Below are positions 11,400-21,074 of a DNA stretch of 64,000 bases, piece after piece. The DNA lies in assembly GCF_000832305.1 (NCBI RefSeq), contig NZ_CP010537.1, forward strand, positions 3,224,001-3,288,000, in the 5' to 3' direction. Position 1 is the stretch's first letter; the number at the start of each line of letters is the position of its first letter. The translations under genes and the position numbers were made by a program. The notes beneath the pieces are model-generated. The model did no database searches, was not told the DNA's origin, and was given only the letters and a program-made list of their open reading frames with translations. The DNA is from Cupriavidus basilensis (lineage in GTDB: Bacteria > Pseudomonadota > Gammaproteobacteria > Burkholderiales > Burkholderiaceae).

Positions 11400-12002
11400 T
11401 CAATCGAGAAGCAGCGTTGTCAATTCAATCGCGGATCTGACTTGCAGTTTCTCCATCAAGTGCGCACGGTGATTTTCCACGGTACGGACGCTGATGCCCA
11501 GTTCCGTGGCAATCGCTTTGCTGGTCTTGCCGGTCGTGACATGCCAGGCGACCAGCCGCTCCTTCGGGGTCAGCAGTGCAAGCCGGATGCTTTTGTCGGC
11601 CGAGGCCAGCCTCTGCTCGTGCATCTGGCGGCTGCGTTCCAGCGCGCCCCGCACTTTTTGCACCAGCATTGCGCCATCGACGGGCTTCTCCAGAAAATCG
11701 AGCGCCCCCGCTTTGATCGCCTTGACCACCGAAGGAACCTCGGAGTAGGCGGAAACAAAGATGGTAGGTGGAAGAAGGCCCTTGCCGGCCAACTGGCTCT
11801 GCACCTGCAGGCCGCACATCCCCGGCATGCGCAGATCGCAGACCAGGCATTCAACCGGCGCCGGCCGGTACGATTCGACGAAATCGCGAGCGGAAACAAA
11901 TGTCCTTATTTCCGTGCCAAGGCCACGAAGCAACTCATGGTATGTCCAGAGCACAATGTCGTCGTCATCGACTAGATAGATTACGGGTCGTTCTACTGCC
12001 AC
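11400..12002 (-). CDS. FixJ/NarL-family response regulator
   Basis: A 200-residue regulator with a receiver domain (YLVDDDDIVL at about 9-18, acceptor Asp in LVCDLRMPG near 58, Lys in FLEKPVDG near 107) and a C-terminal LuxR-type helix-turn-helix (LTPKERLVAWHV, GISVRTVENHRAHLMEKL, about 143-185). The start is GTG at 12002 with GGAG nine bases upstream. It is transcribed toward the hybrid kinase ending at 8118, with 126 bases between the genes, and could be its output. The recognition helix suggests a typical FixJ-like DNA-binding activator; targets are unknown, but NarL-type palindromes occur at 16274 and 16475. Confidence 0.9.
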   Translation of the reverse strand: MAVERPVIYLVDDDDIVLWTYHELLRGLGTEIRTFVSARDFVESYRPAPVECLVCDLRMPGMCGLQVQSQLAGKGLLPPTIFVSAYSEVPSVVKAIKAGALDFLEKPVDGAMLVQKVRGALERSRQMHEQRLASADKSIRLALLTPKERLVAWHVTTGKTSKAIATELGISVRTVENHRAHLMEKLQVRSAIELTTLLLD

Positions 12003-12443
12003 AGCCTACATCTCCAATTCCTGGCTTCCCGCGGCCGGATCTCGGCCGGATGTCGGCCTGCCGACACGTTCACATACTGTGCCATGTGGCCATGCGGTCC
12101 ACTGGGCACCTGAGAAGCCCTGCACCCATCAGCACAGTAAGCCATCATGATGGCAAAGTTGAAATTGGGTAATGCCCGGAGTCGCCGGAAAATAATGAAA
12201 CCAAAAATATCTTAATTGCGGCACTTCCGTTTATTAAGAAGAAACTTAATAGCGCAACGTCTCCCGGCGTGCGGCGAGGTGGATGTGCGGTTTTAGCCTC
12301 CGACCGATGAGGAGCCGGAATTAAGATTAAATCCAATGACTGCGAGCCAGGATAAAATCACTTCTTGCAATGTGCCGGCGGCACCCGGGATGACTCCAGG
12401 GCGCCGGCACACGCCAGCCACATCCGGTCGCGCAAGCGCGCGA
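12003..12443. other. 441-bp intergenic region upstream of the FixJ-like gene
   Basis: No gene seen. A locally AT-rich stretch (about 12180-12255) and a perfect 14-bp palindrome GCCATCA-TGATGGC at 12141-12154 lie about 140 bases upstream of the FixJ-like start. The side near 12400-12443 follows the chemoreceptor stop and shows no clear terminator. Confidence 0.5.
12141..12154. promoter_or_regulatory. 14-bp perfect palindrome upstream of FixJ-like gene
   Basis: GCCATCATGATGGC is fully self-complementary and has no spacer. It sits in the leader side of the minus-strand FixJ-like gene and is a candidate operator; no regulator can be assigned. Confidence 0.3.
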
Positions 12444-14081
12444 TCAGGCCACTGCCGCGCTGCGCTGGCGGCGTGCTTCCCGGTCGCTCGCCGGTGCATG
12501 TGGCCGCCCGGCGCCGCCGGCGCCCGGCAGGCGGAAGAACGCCACCGCCTCGTTGAGTTCCTGGCCCTGTTCCTGCAGCGCGCGCGACGCGCTGGCGGCT
12601 TGTTCCACCATGGCGGCATTCTGCTGGGTCACCTGGTCCATCTGCGAGATCGCCTGGTTCACCTGCTCGATGCCGCGGCTTTGTTCCATCGATGCGCTGG
12701 CGATGTCTTCCACGATGCTGCTCACGCGCGCGACCGCCCTGGTCACCGAGTTCATGGTCTGCCCGGCTTCGCCCGCCAGCGTGGCGCCGTTCTGGATCTG
12801 CTGGAGCGAGCCCGCGATCAGTTCCTTGATCTCCTTGGCGGCGCTTGACGAGCGCTGCGCGAGGCTGCGCACCTCGCTGGCCACCACGGCAAAGCCGCGG
12901 CCTTGCTCACCGGCGCGGGCGGCTTCCACCGCGGCGTTGAGCGCCAGGATATTGGTCTGGAAGGCGATGCCTTCGATCATGCCGGTGATGTCGGCGATCC
13001 TGGTGGAGCTGGCGCTGATGCCTTGCATCGTATCGACCACGCGGCCAACCGCCGTGCTGCCGCTCTGCGCGATATCGGCGGCCTCGCGCGCCAGGTCGTT
13101 GGCTTGCCGGGCGTTCTCGCTGCTCAGGCGTACCGTGGTGGTCAGCTCCTCCATGCTGGCGGCGGTTTCCTCAAGCGACGCCGCTTGCTCTTCGGTGCGC
13201 TGGCTCAGGTCCGCATTGCCCGCGGCGATCTCCGCCGACGCGCCGGCGATGCTTGCGCTGCTCTGGCGCACGCGGGACACGATCTGCGTCAGGCGCTCGT
13301 TCATGTCACGCAGGGCCGACAGCAGGCGGCCGGTCTCGTCCCGCGCCACCACGGCAATCTGGCTGCTCAGATCACCGCGCGCTACCGTTTGCGCCACGTC
13401 CACGGCCGTTTGCATGGGCCGGGTGATGGAGCGCGTGATCAGCAGGCCGCCCACCGCAGCGAGCGCCACGGCGGCAATGGACATGACGATCAACAGGTTG
13501 CGCTGCGCGGCATAGTCCTCCTCCAGCTTGCGCACCGTATCGGCCTGGCGGCCTTTGGTGAACTCCGTGTAGGCGTCGGTCGCCTTGACCAGCGCCCCCA
13601 GCAAGGGGCGGCATTCGTCGTTCATCTTGACGATGGCCTCGTCGCGCCTGGCGGCGAGCGCGAGGTCCGCGATGGCGATGGCCACGGGACCATAGCGCGA
13701 CTCCACGCTGCCGATCTCGCGCACCAGGTTGCGCGCGGTGTCACTGGCGTCGCTGTTGCCCGACACCATGTCCTTGAGCTTTGCCAGTTGCGCCTGCACG
13801 TCTTCATGCGCGCGCAATGCGGCTGCATTCTCCAGGGCCAGGTCCTCGGGCCTGGTGACAAGTACCAGGTTGCGCGCCGCGATGGCGCGCCGGTCGACGG
13901 CGGTGCGCACCTGCGCGGCGACTTCGGCGCGCGCGTTGATGCCATGCAGGTAGCGGGAAAAACCGTCCGTGGCCTGGCTCAACGCGCGTAGCGACAGAGC
14001 GGAAATGGATAGCGCGATGATGGCTAGCAGGCTAAAGCTCAGCAAGAGCTTGCCCTTGATGGTCAGGCTGTTGAAGTTCAC
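12444..14081 (-). CDS. Methyl-accepting chemotaxis protein, Tar-like topology
   Basis: A 545-residue transmembrane chemoreceptor. TM1 is at about 10-31, a four-helix-bundle type periplasmic domain spans about 35-190, TM2 is at about 195-218, then HAMP and a long cytoplasmic signalling helix pair. The highly conserved hairpin tip is seen as [18 protein letters not shown]. No C-terminal CheR-tethering pentapeptide is present (the chain ends SAAVA). Translation starts at a GTG preceded by AAAAGGGGATC. The gene is monocistronic and lies among c-di-GMP genes rather than in a che operon, so it probably feeds a chemotaxis array encoded elsewhere. The ligand is unknown. Confidence 0.93.
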   Translation of the reverse strand: MNFNSLTIKGKLLLSFSLLAIIALSISALSLRALSQATDGFSRYLHGINARAEVAAQVRTAVDRRAIAARNLVLVTRPEDLALENAAALRAHEDVQAQLAKLKDMVSGNSDASDTARNLVREIGSVESRYGPVAIAIADLALAARRDEAIVKMNDECRPLLGALVKATDAYTEFTKGRQADTVRKLEEDYAAQRNLLIVMSIAAVALAAVGGLLITRSITRPMQTAVDVAQTVARGDLSSQIAVVARDETGRLLSALRDMNERLTQIVSRVRQSSASIAGASAEIAAGNADLSQRTEEQAASLEETAASMEELTTTVRLSSENARQANDLAREAADIAQSGSTAVGRVVDTMQGISASSTRIADITGMIEGIAFQTNILALNAAVEAARAGEQGRGFAVVASEVRSLAQRSSSAAKEIKELIAGSLQQIQNGATLAGEAGQTMNSVTRAVARVSSIVEDIASASMEQSRGIEQVNQAISQMDQVTQQNAAMVEQAASASRALQEQGQELNEAVAFFRLPGAGGAGRPHAPASDREARRQRSAAVA

Positions 14082-14467
14082 GATTTGATCCCCTTTTCCC
14101 GTTGTCCCGTTGTCCCGCTATGACGTTGGCGCTGCGCCATGGTCCGTGCGTCCTGATTGGAATCACCAATGCGAACCGTTACGCTGCAATCCCGCTCCTG
14201 TTTCTCCTGTTTGTGATGATCTGGGCGGTCGTCTTCGCGTCGCGCCGTCTGGTTATGGCCTTAACAGCACAATTCCAAATATGTGCGGAACCACGCTGCA
14301 GAATGGCTAACGGCAGGTAATCGGAATAACCTCCCCCTCCTGCAGAGGGGGCAGGTTTCATGGCATTCGGCGCAAGTAGCGCCGGGGCCGCTTTGCGTTG
14401 CGCAAGCGGGCACTGCGTTCCCGCCCGGCAGGCGGCGTGGTGTCACCCACTGGTCGAATCCGCGGGC
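14082..14467. other. 386-bp intergenic region upstream of the chemoreceptor
   Basis: No gene seen. Close to the chemoreceptor start is a short tandem repeat of CCGTTGTC (about 14099-14117), and the rest holds the promoter side of that gene and the short tail after the EAL gene. I could not identify a convincing sigma-28 promoter by eye. Confidence 0.45.
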
Positions 14468-16081
14468 TCAAGCCGGCAATGAGTCCGGCATGGTCTCCTG
14501 CGCGGCCTCGGTGACACGGGGACGGTTGTGGCGCCACGCCGCCCACTCCTCCACCCCCAACGGCGCAGCGAACAGATAGCCTTGCGCCCAATGCACGCCG
14601 TGCTGGCGCAGGTAGGCGGCCTGCACCTCGTTCTCGATCCCCTCGGCTGTCAGCTCCAGATGCAGCCGCTGGCCCAGGCTGATCATGGTGTCGAGCACCA
14701 CGGCGTTGACGGAGTCCGTGCCAATGCCCATGACGAACGAGCGATCGATCTTGAGGAAATCGGCATGGAGCTGTTCAAGGTAGGACAGCGAACTCTGCCC
14801 CGTGCCGAAGTCGTCGAGCGCCCAGAGCACGCCCTGCGCGCGCAGGTCCGCGATGTTGCGTTGCACCTGCTCGTCGTTCGGCAGCGCTTCGCGCTCGGTC
14901 ACCTCCAGGACCAGCAGCGGCCCGTCGGGGCCGAGCTTGCCCAGCAGCCGCTGCACATCAGCGACGAATCCGGGCGTTGCCAGGTGGGAAGCGCTGACAT
15001 TGACACCGATATGGTCACGCGGCCCCAGCCCCAAGCGTGGCAAGTCGGCGGCCACCAGATCAAAGATATGCCGAGTCAGGTCGCCGATGACGCCATTGTC
15101 TTCCGCCAGCGGGATGAAGATGTCCGGCCGGATATGGCCCCGGCCGGGCCGGTGCCAGCGGACCAGGGCCTCGAGCCCGCTGCACTCCCCCGTGGCCAAC
15201 CGGATGACCGGCTGGTAGACCATGTGGAACTCGCGCTGGCGCATGCCTCGGTAGATCTCGTTGACCAGCGACAAGCGCCGCCTGCAGAACAGATGTGCCA
15301 GGTATCCCGAAAGCAGCGTCGCCATGAGCAGGAAAGGCGCGTAGTGACGCCACAGCTCATGGCGGTAAGCGGCGATCAGCGCCGGTGCGACCGCGACGCG
15401 CACCTCGATGGGAAAGGCGGCAGACTTGGCCAGTTGCATGCTGTTCCGGTAGCGCGGGCCGGTTGGCGTCGCCAACGGCGCACCGGTCGGCAGCTGGCGC
15501 AGCGAGTCGCTGAGCAGGATCTGGACCTGGAACTGGCCGCTGTACGAGGCGGCTGCCTGAATGTCCAGCAGGTACTGCCCGTCGATCACGGCCAGCACGC
15601 CCGAGCCGTTGCCGATGCCTCGCGAGACGATCACCGCGGGCCGGTCCGGGACCAGGGAGGTACCTGAGCTGGGGGTGATCAGCAGCCCCGGTGGCAAGCT
15701 GGTCATCGCATCGAATGCCAGGGTGAGCGGGATGTCGTTGACCTTGCCCAGGACCGGTGAGCAGTAGAGCTTCTCTTGATGGACCAGGATGAGCGAGCGG
15801 AAATACGGACTCAGGGTACTGGTCCGCGTGAGTTCGCCGATCACCTCCTCGCATGGCTTGCCGAGCAGCGCCATGGACTTGTCGACATTGGCGGTGACTA
15901 CGCCGAGGATGTTGTCCATCTGCTTCTGGATTGCCACCGCCGTGACCAACGCTTCGCCGTCGGCGCGTTGCCTTGCCTGCAGGAACACCAGCGGCACCAT
16001 GACGAGTGTGGGAATCAGCATGGCTGCCAGCACGATTGCCAGGTGCCAGTATTGCTCACGCCGAGGCTTGATGGTCTGCAC
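14468..16081 (-). CDS. Membrane c-di-GMP phosphodiesterase with CSS-motif sensor and EAL domain
   Basis: A 537-residue protein with TM1 at about 11-33, a periplasmic region of about 210 residues, TM2 at about 247-266 and a cytoplasmic EAL domain (about 275-520). The periplasmic part carries cysteines in KPCEEV (about 77) and YCSPVLG (about 107), matching the CSS-motif redox sensor of this family in the variant form CSP. The EAL signature is GLEALVRW (about 299-306), followed by LEVTERE, DDFGTGQSSLSYL, KIDRSF and QGYLF, so catalysis is probably intact. In E. coli PdeB/C/G-type proteins the cysteine pair senses disulfide state and regulates hydrolysis. It is divergent from the Sel1-repeat gene, with two related palindromes between them. 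Confidence 0.9.
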   Translation of the reverse strand: MQTIKPRREQYWHLAIVLAAMLIPTLVMVPLVFLQARQRADGEALVTAVAIQKQMDNILGVVTANVDKSMALLGKPCEEVIGELTRTSTLSPYFRSLILVHQEKLYCSPVLGKVNDIPLTLAFDAMTSLPPGLLITPSSGTSLVPDRPAVIVSRGIGNGSGVLAVIDGQYLLDIQAAASYSGQFQVQILLSDSLRQLPTGAPLATPTGPRYRNSMQLAKSAAFPIEVRVAVAPALIAAYRHELWRHYAPFLLMATLLSGYLAHLFCRRRLSLVNEIYRGMRQREFHMVYQPVIRLATGECSGLEALVRWHRPGRGHIRPDIFIPLAEDNGVIGDLTRHIFDLVAADLPRLGLGPRDHIGVNVSASHLATPGFVADVQRLLGKLGPDGPLLVLEVTEREALPNDEQVQRNIADLRAQGVLWALDDFGTGQSSLSYLEQLHADFLKIDRSFVMGIGTDSVNAVVLDTMISLGQRLHLELTAEGIENEVQAAYLRQHGVHWAQGYLFAAPLGVEEWAAWRHNRPRVTEAAQETMPDSLPA

Positions 16082-16273
16082 GTTCGAGGCTCCTGCGCGT
16101 GACGTGCCCGCGCTACGGTGTGATTGATGTGTACTCGTCCAGGCCCGCCAGGAGTCCGGGCCCCACCCTCAGCACTGCCGACCGCTGCAATCCAGGTCAG
16201 CTTCCCGGTGATCTTGTCTTTGTCTTGCGAGTGTTCCCTTCGCCTTGCTGCATCCTGGCGGGGCCCTCACTTT

Positions 16274-16287
16274 TAGTACAAGCCCTA
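16274..16287. promoter_or_regulatory. Imperfect 14-bp inverted repeat, copy 1
   Basis: TAGTACAAGCCCTA shares the T-A-G-x-A-C / G-x-C-C-T-A frame with the perfect site at 16475. The spacing resembles NarL/FixJ-type boxes such as the RcsB box. It lies about 190 bases upstream of the EAL gene start. Confidence 0.35.
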
Positions 16288-16474
16288 AATTCAGAAGATG
16301 GATCTTACAATAAGGCATTGCTTAGGCGGCGAGTTCCATCATCACCGTAACCTCTCTCGCATTGATCCAATTAGCCGGCGCGACATCCATCGAGGATGGC
16401 ATCGATATGCGCCATATGATCCGGGATTTGGCGATACCGCTCGAAGGGATCGGTTGCGCCCGACGCTTGCATTT

Positions 16475-16488
16475 TAGGACTTGTCCTA
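16475..16488. promoter_or_regulatory. Perfect 14-bp inverted repeat TAGGAC-TT-GTCCTA, copy 2
   Basis: A fully symmetric site 56 bases upstream of the Sel1-protein start, where it would overlap the core promoter. With the related copy at 16274 it suggests one regulator controls both divergent genes. Confidence 0.45.
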
Positions 16489-16543
16489 TTCCCTTGACGA
16501 CACGCCACCAGTAAGCTGGCGCCCTGTCTTACCGAGAAGCGAA

Positions 16544-17383
16544 ATGAAGCACAACGAAACGCGCCGTGCCTTGACGCTCGGACTCGCCGCCATTTCCATG
16601 GCCACGGGCAGCGCCTGGGCTGGCGAGGCCGAGGACCTGTACGCGGCGATGATCAGTGGCAAGTGCGAGCCCGCCGCCACCACCTTGCAAGCGCGCGCCA
16701 AAGCTGGCGTGGCCGGGGCCCAGGGCCGTCTGGGCATTGCCTATGTCCGCGGCGCCTGCGTCAGGGAGGACATGCAGGCGGGCGCGGCTTGGCTGCGCAA
16801 GGCCGCCGAGCAGGGCGACGCGATTTCGCGCAATGAGCTTGGTAGTCTCTACTCGACGGGCAATGGCGTGCCCAAGGACTACGCGCAGGCGAGGCGCTGG
16901 TTCCGCCTGGCGGCCGAGCAAGGGTACGGGCCGGCCCAGTACAACCTGGCGCTCCAGTACCACTTCGGAGAAGGCGGGCCGGTGGATGACCGCGATGCGG
17001 TCATTTGGCTGCGCAAGGCGGCCGTGCAGGGCCTTGCGGACGCGCAGGCGAACCTGGGCGGCATGTTGATCAAAGGCGAAGGCATGGTCCTGAGCAACAA
17101 GCGCGAAGGCGTGCATTGGCTGCGCAAGTCCGCCATGCAAGGCCACCCCACCGGCCAGAACAACCTGGCAGCAGCCTACGAGAATGGCTTGGGCGTGGCG
17201 CGCAACATGGTGCTGGCCTACGCCTGGGTGCTGCTGTCGACCCGCGAAGCCGAGCCGGGTTCGGAGGACATGGCGCTGCGCACCGGAATGGCCGCGGAAC
17301 TGACCGCCAAACAGCGGGCCGAGTCCGAGCGGCTGGCGCGCCAGTGGAGGGTGGGACAAGACCTCACGACCACGATGCCATGA
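16544..17383 (+). CDS. Secreted Sel1-repeat (TPR-like) protein
   Basis: A 279-residue protein with a signal peptide (hydrophobic to about residue 24, cleavage after SAWA). The mature part holds tandem Sel1-like repeats of about 36 residues, seen as recurring AAEQGDAISRNELGSLY, AAEQGYGPAQYNLALQY, AAVQGLADAQANLGGML and SAMQGHPTGQNNLAAAY. Sel1 repeats form alpha-solenoids for protein-protein contact in the envelope. The ATG at 16544 was chosen over an upstream start because it gives a proper signal sequence, with GAGAAG just before it. It is divergent from the CSS-EAL gene, and they share a putative operator, so it may be an accessory of c-di-GMP-regulated envelope functions (inference). Confidence 0.88.
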   Translation: MKHNETRRALTLGLAAISMATGSAWAGEAEDLYAAMISGKCEPAATTLQARAKAGVAGAQGRLGIAYVRGACVREDMQAGAAWLRKAAEQGDAISRNELGSLYSTGNGVPKDYAQARRWFRLAAEQGYGPAQYNLALQYHFGEGGPVDDRDAVIWLRKAAVQGLADAQANLGGMLIKGEGMVLSNKREGVHWLRKSAMQGHPTGQNNLAAAYENGLGVARNMVLAYAWVLLSTREAEPGSEDMALRTGMAAELTAKQRAESERLARQWRVGQDLTTTMP

Positions 17384-17590
17384 GCAGTGGATGAGCCGTG
17401 GCAAACCATCGACCATTGTCGAATGGTTTCTGCATCAACGTCTTGGCAAGTTCAACGGGTTCACCCCCGAGGCCTGCCTGCGGCTCCGGCTCGCTCGCAC
17501 TGCTGATTATCCGTTCAATCGCGTTGATGAACGGCTGCACTGTGCCATTGCCGGCCGGCCTTTGGCGCCTGTCACTCTTACCCAAAAAAA

Positions 17591-17947
17591 ATGTACCTGC
17601 TTCCGCTATCGCTATCGCTATCCTTGATTGCACTCAGTTCCGGCTGCGCTTTGACGCCCGAATCCATGATCCGGTCTCAGCTTGGCGAGGCGGTGGCGAA
17701 GGCGGAGAGCATGGCAGTCACTGACTCCGGAAATAGGGGCGACTGCAAAGCGTCCCCAAAGACCTGGCGTGCACCAATCCACTTGCTAACGCAGGATATC
17801 CGCGTACAGAGGTGCGAGACCGTCTACTACTATTTCGCCACCTACGCACAATTTGTGGGAGACGCCTACCCCATCGCCTTTGCGCCGAGCATCGCTTTCG
17901 TTGGGTCCGAGGATCTTCTCACGGGTGAAAAAAGAATGGCCGACTAG
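17591..17947 (+). CDS. Small predicted lipoprotein, unknown function
   Basis: A 118-residue protein with a hydrophobic N terminus and the lipobox LSSGC (Cys at about 19), predicting lipid attachment in the inner or outer membrane. The mature region has two further cysteines (RGDCKA and VQRCET) that could form a disulfide, and a Tyr/Phe-rich stretch VYYYFATYAQF. No family recognised. The ATG follows a run of eight A residues and lacks a clear ribosome site, so translation efficiency is uncertain. A terminator-like hairpin follows at 17952-17990, supporting a stand-alone gene. Confidence 0.65.
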   Translation: MYLLPLSLSLSLIALSSGCALTPESMIRSQLGEAVAKAESMAVTDSGNRGDCKASPKTWRAPIHLLTQDIRVQRCETVYYYFATYAQFVGDAYPIAFAPSIAFVGSEDLLTGEKRMAD

Positions 17948-17951
17948 CCAT

Positions 17952-17990
17952 GCGCCAGCGGCCGTAAGGCATCGATTTGGCGCTTTTTTT
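17952..17990 (+). terminator. Probable intrinsic terminator after the lipoprotein gene
   Basis: GCGCCA (17952-17957) pairs with TGGCGC (17978-17983), directly followed by seven T residues. The loop is long (20 bases), so the structure is weaker than a classical terminator, but its position just after the stop supports the call. Confidence 0.5.
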
Positions 17991-18227
17991 CCGGGCCTGA
18001 AGCTCGTTGTCATTGCCCCAAGCTCACTGTCGCATATCAGCCGGTCATCCATCGATGATCACTTATTGCGCTTCACTTCGCATCAGATTGGGAGCATTCA
18101 TGCGAAAAAGCATTACCCCGGCCGGCCGTTCCGCGCGCCGCCTGCTGGCAAAACGAGCAATGACACGCAACAAGAACGTAGCGAGAGCACGCACTTCGCG
18201 CAGGTCCGCGAGGAAACGCGAATGTAG

Positions 18228-19819
18228 TTATGAAAAGGCGGTATCCAGCACCGGCGCGACACCGACGTCGCGCGTGGGGGTGTGCACCAGCGCGCAAACC
18301 ATGTCCAGGCATGCCAGGGCCTGGCCAATGAGGTGCCGCTCCTGATCCAGGTCCCGCGCTGCCTGGACTACCAGCCTGGCGCTCAGGCACAGCCGCAAGG
18401 CGCTGACCGGGACACCGGCCCTGTGGCCGCAGTCCACGGGCTGGCCAAGCTGGTAGGCCACGCCGGCGTCGGCGCTCCCCGGCGCCTGGACCCGGCGAAA
18501 GATGGCGGCCGTCTCCTCCCGGCTGAGCGCGGCCCTGCCACCCCCGGCTGGCAACGGTAAAGCAGGAAGGGATGAATGGTCTGGATCTCGTCCCAGTGGG
18601 ATGGCGTGTTCAGCGCGGTGCGGTCCAGCGCCGGCACCGCCAGCGCGGCAAAGGCGGGATCGCGGCCCAGCCTTTGCTGGATGGCGCTGGCAAAGCGCCG
18701 CGCAATGCCAGCGGCTTGCCCGGGCGGCACCGCGAGGAATTCGCGCAGCTCGTGGATCGCAGCCTGCCAGCGCAGCAGCAAGCCAAAGTTCGCAAAGCTG
18801 CCGAGCGCTTGCGTGCTTGCCCAGCCTTGCGGCCATTCCTCGCGCGCGGAGTACAGGCGCAGCTCCGCCGGGACGCCGCGCTCGCGCAGTGTCTTGCCAA
18901 TTGCCGCTGGCAGCAGCAAGGCGCCGGAGAACGAAGGCCCGGTCACGAACTTGGAGCCGGTCAGCGCCACCATGCAGCCGTTGCGCAGGTAGGCTCGGAG
19001 CGTACCCGGCTCAATGCGGAACTGGCAGGCGTCGACCAGGACCTGCACCGCCGAGGGCCAGCGGCGATGCAGCGCGGTCACGCACGCAATGCTCGGCGCG
19101 ATGCATCCGGTCTTGGATACGTCGATCAGCACCAGCAGCACCTGGCGTGCGTCTTGCACGGCCTGGCTGACGAGCGCTTCGATTTGCGCATCGACCACGC
19201 TCGCATCCCGCAAGCTGCCGTCCGCATTGCGGATCGGCACATCAAGGATGTCGCTGGCGCAGGCCTGGCTCAGCGACTCGCCAGGGATGGTGGTACGGCC
19301 CAGTGCGTTGTACGTGCTGAAGTGGCGAGCGGCGAGCGCAGCGGCCACACCGCTGCCGCTCTCGGCCTCGCCGGCCAGGATCACCAGCGGCCGGCCCCGA
19401 ACGCCCCGAATGCCCGCATCTCCCGCATCACTGCCGGCCCCATTGGCCGCCACCCGCGCGGCAACGCGCGCCGCGAGCAGGTGCACATCGGTGCCGGAAG
19501 CCGAGAAGACAAGCCCGGTGCCAAGCGCATCGCCTATGCCGCACAGCGCCAGCAGCTCGCCGCGCAGCCGGTCCAGCTCGCGGCGATACAGTTCGGCCGC
19601 GCTCTGGTGCGGCAGCGCCGCGGCAAGCCGGTTGCGCAGCGCGTCCACCTCGGCGAACGCGGCGGGAGAGATGCCCGAGGACGTGGAGGAGCCAAAGGGG
19701 ACCAGCCCCGTTGCGGCGAGCGGCTGGCAACCGTACTTGTTACGGCCGGTCGCCGGATCCAGCGCGATGCGGTGGTCCCCGCCGCTGACCAGCAGGTCAG
19801 CCGTCGATGGCAGCGGCAT
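18228..19819 (-). pseudogene. Class-V-aminotransferase-like PLP enzyme gene with an apparent -1 frameshift
   Basis: Reads as a PLP-dependent enzyme of fold type I: a DACQ motif and, about 30 residues on, the probable PLP lysine in TGSKFVTGPSFSG. The frame starting at 19819 (or 19843) is convincing up to HPFLLYRCQPG and then turns into Arg/Pro-rich nonsense ending at 18383. The neighbouring minus frame picks up at GGRAALSREETAAIF and runs to a typical C-terminal domain (ALRLCLSARLVVQA) with a stop at 18228. Adding one base to the C5 run at 18541-18545 restores one 530-residue protein. It may be a real mutation, a slippage site or a sequencing error. It overlaps the upstream ATP-grasp gene, so it belongs to that operon. 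Function beyond PLP chemistry is unknown. Confidence 0.7.
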
Positions 19820-21074
19820 CGTGAGCGTCCACGCGGTCGGCATGCGCCTGGCTGGCGTTGATCAGCATGGTCCGGAACGCCGCGAAGATCTTGTGCATCT
19901 GCGGCTGCTTGTACGGGAAGAGGTCAACCGGATCGATATCGTGCACCACCATCGCCGTATCGGCCTCGAACACCAGCAACGCCCCGTCCGGCGTCTCGGC
20001 GCAATCCAGGCCCACGTAATCCAGGCCCAGCCGCTCCTGGATCAGCGCGAGGGCATCCTTGTGGCGCAGCGCGAAGGTGCCGTCGAAGTCGCGCATGATG
20101 GCCGCCTCTTCATCCCGCTTGGCCGCGCTCTCTGCCATGCCGGCATTGAGATAGTGGATCATCCAGTGCTCGGAGATACCCACGTGGCACACATACGCGC
20201 GCCCTTCGATCAGCACCAGCCGGTACTTGCGGAACTGGCCGTCATCGTTGCGGTAATCGATGAAGTAAGAGACGTAGAAAGCCGGCTCGTCCGTCTGCGC
20301 CAGGTAGCCGGCGAGTTCGGCCGCGTCGCCGATCTTCTCCAGGCCCTTGCCGGCATGCGAACCAAGCGGCCTGACAATGATCGGGAAAGCGCCCTCGCCC
20401 AGCACCGACGAAATCGCTGCCTGCCCGCTGGCGATGCTGGCCAGTACCTGGCGATCCACGCGCAGCGTCGGCGGCATGCACACGCCCGGCGCCGAAGCCA
20501 GCAACGCCGCCGCCCGGTCCCGCGAGAGCTGTTGCAGGCGATCCGGCTGGTTCAGCACCGGGCGCGGCCAGATTGCCGCGAGCGCGCGCAGATGCTCCAG
20601 CACGGGCTGGGTACGGTCGGATTCGCCCACGGCGATGAACAGCACGTCGTGCTCCGGCACGGCCTGCGGCAACGGGTTCTCCGGCGTGACGTAGAGCGCA
20701 TCGAGCGCCACGTCGGAGTTGCCCAGCAAGCACTCCAGCGGCGTGTTGGCCATCAGGTCGCCCGACACCATGATGGCCAGCACGCGCAGGCGGGCTTCGC
20801 CATTGCGCAGGGTCGGCAAGTGATAGAGCTGGCGTGCCTGCAGCGCCTCGGCCTGCATGGTCATAGCCAGCGCGTGATCGCCGATGAGCTGCAGGACCAG
20901 CGAGAGATCCATCAGCGCATTGGCATCGTCCGGCCGCGACTGCAGATGGTTGATCAGCTCGGCGCCGAGCGGGCGCAGGTCCTCGTTCTGATGGGCCGCC
21001 CGCAGCAGGTGGCGCAGTCCGATCAGGGTGTCAGGGGCCGGCGTCATGTTGGCGGAATCAAGGATTGCGTTCAT
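19797..21074 (-). CDS. ATP-grasp family ligase-like protein with helical N-terminal region
   Basis: A 425-residue protein. The N-terminal part (about 1-90) is helical and TPR-like. From about 180 it resembles an ATP-grasp fold: IIVRPLGSHAGKGLEK supplies the ATP-binding lysine and Gly-rich loop, FRKYRLVLIEGRAY the second strand pair, and LDYVGLDCAETPDGALLVFEADT the acidic Mg-binding end (Asp and Glu ligands near 375-390). ATP-grasp ligases join a carboxylate to an amine via an acylphosphate. It is coupled by ATGA overlap to the upstream decarboxylase and overlaps the downstream PLP enzyme, so the three proteins probably act in one pathway, perhaps joining a decarboxylated amino acid to an acid. 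Substrates cannot be read from sequence. Confidence 0.75.
   Translation of the reverse strand: MNAILDSANMTPAPDTLIGLRHLLRAAHQNEDLRPLGAELINHLQSRPDDANALMDLSLVLQLIGDHALAMTMQAEALQARQLYHLPTLRNGEARLRVLAIMVSGDLMANTPLECLLGNSDVALDALYVTPENPLPQAVPEHDVLFIAVGESDRTQPVLEHLRALAAIWPRPVLNQPDRLQQLSRDRAAALLASAPGVCMPPTLRVDRQVLASIASGQAAISSVLGEGAFPIIVRPLGSHAGKGLEKIGDAAELAGYLAQTDEPAFYVSYFIDYRNDDGQFRKYRLVLIEGRAYVCHVGISEHWMIHYLNAGMAESAAKRDEEAAIMRDFDGTFALRHKDALALIQERLGLDYVGLDCAETPDGALLVFEADTAMVVHDIDPVDLFPYKQPQMHKIFAAFRTMLINASQAHADRVDAHDAAAIDG

Larger units (their letters stand above)
16082..16543. other. 462-bp divergent promoter region with two related 14-bp palindromes
   Basis: Lies between the minus-strand EAL gene and the plus-strand Sel1 gene. 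It contains TAGTACAAGCCCTA (16274-16287) and TAGGACTTGTCCTA (16475-16488), and an AT-rich stretch near 16268-16322. No gene of its own. An upstream in-frame start for the Sel1 protein at 16481 was rejected because the signal peptide begins at 16544. Confidence 0.55.

Noticed and set aside
18100..18345. Small plus-strand frame MRKSITPAG.. with GGGAG upstream
   Set aside because: Very Arg/Lys-rich, overlaps the 3' end of the PLP gene in antisense, and has no supporting motif.
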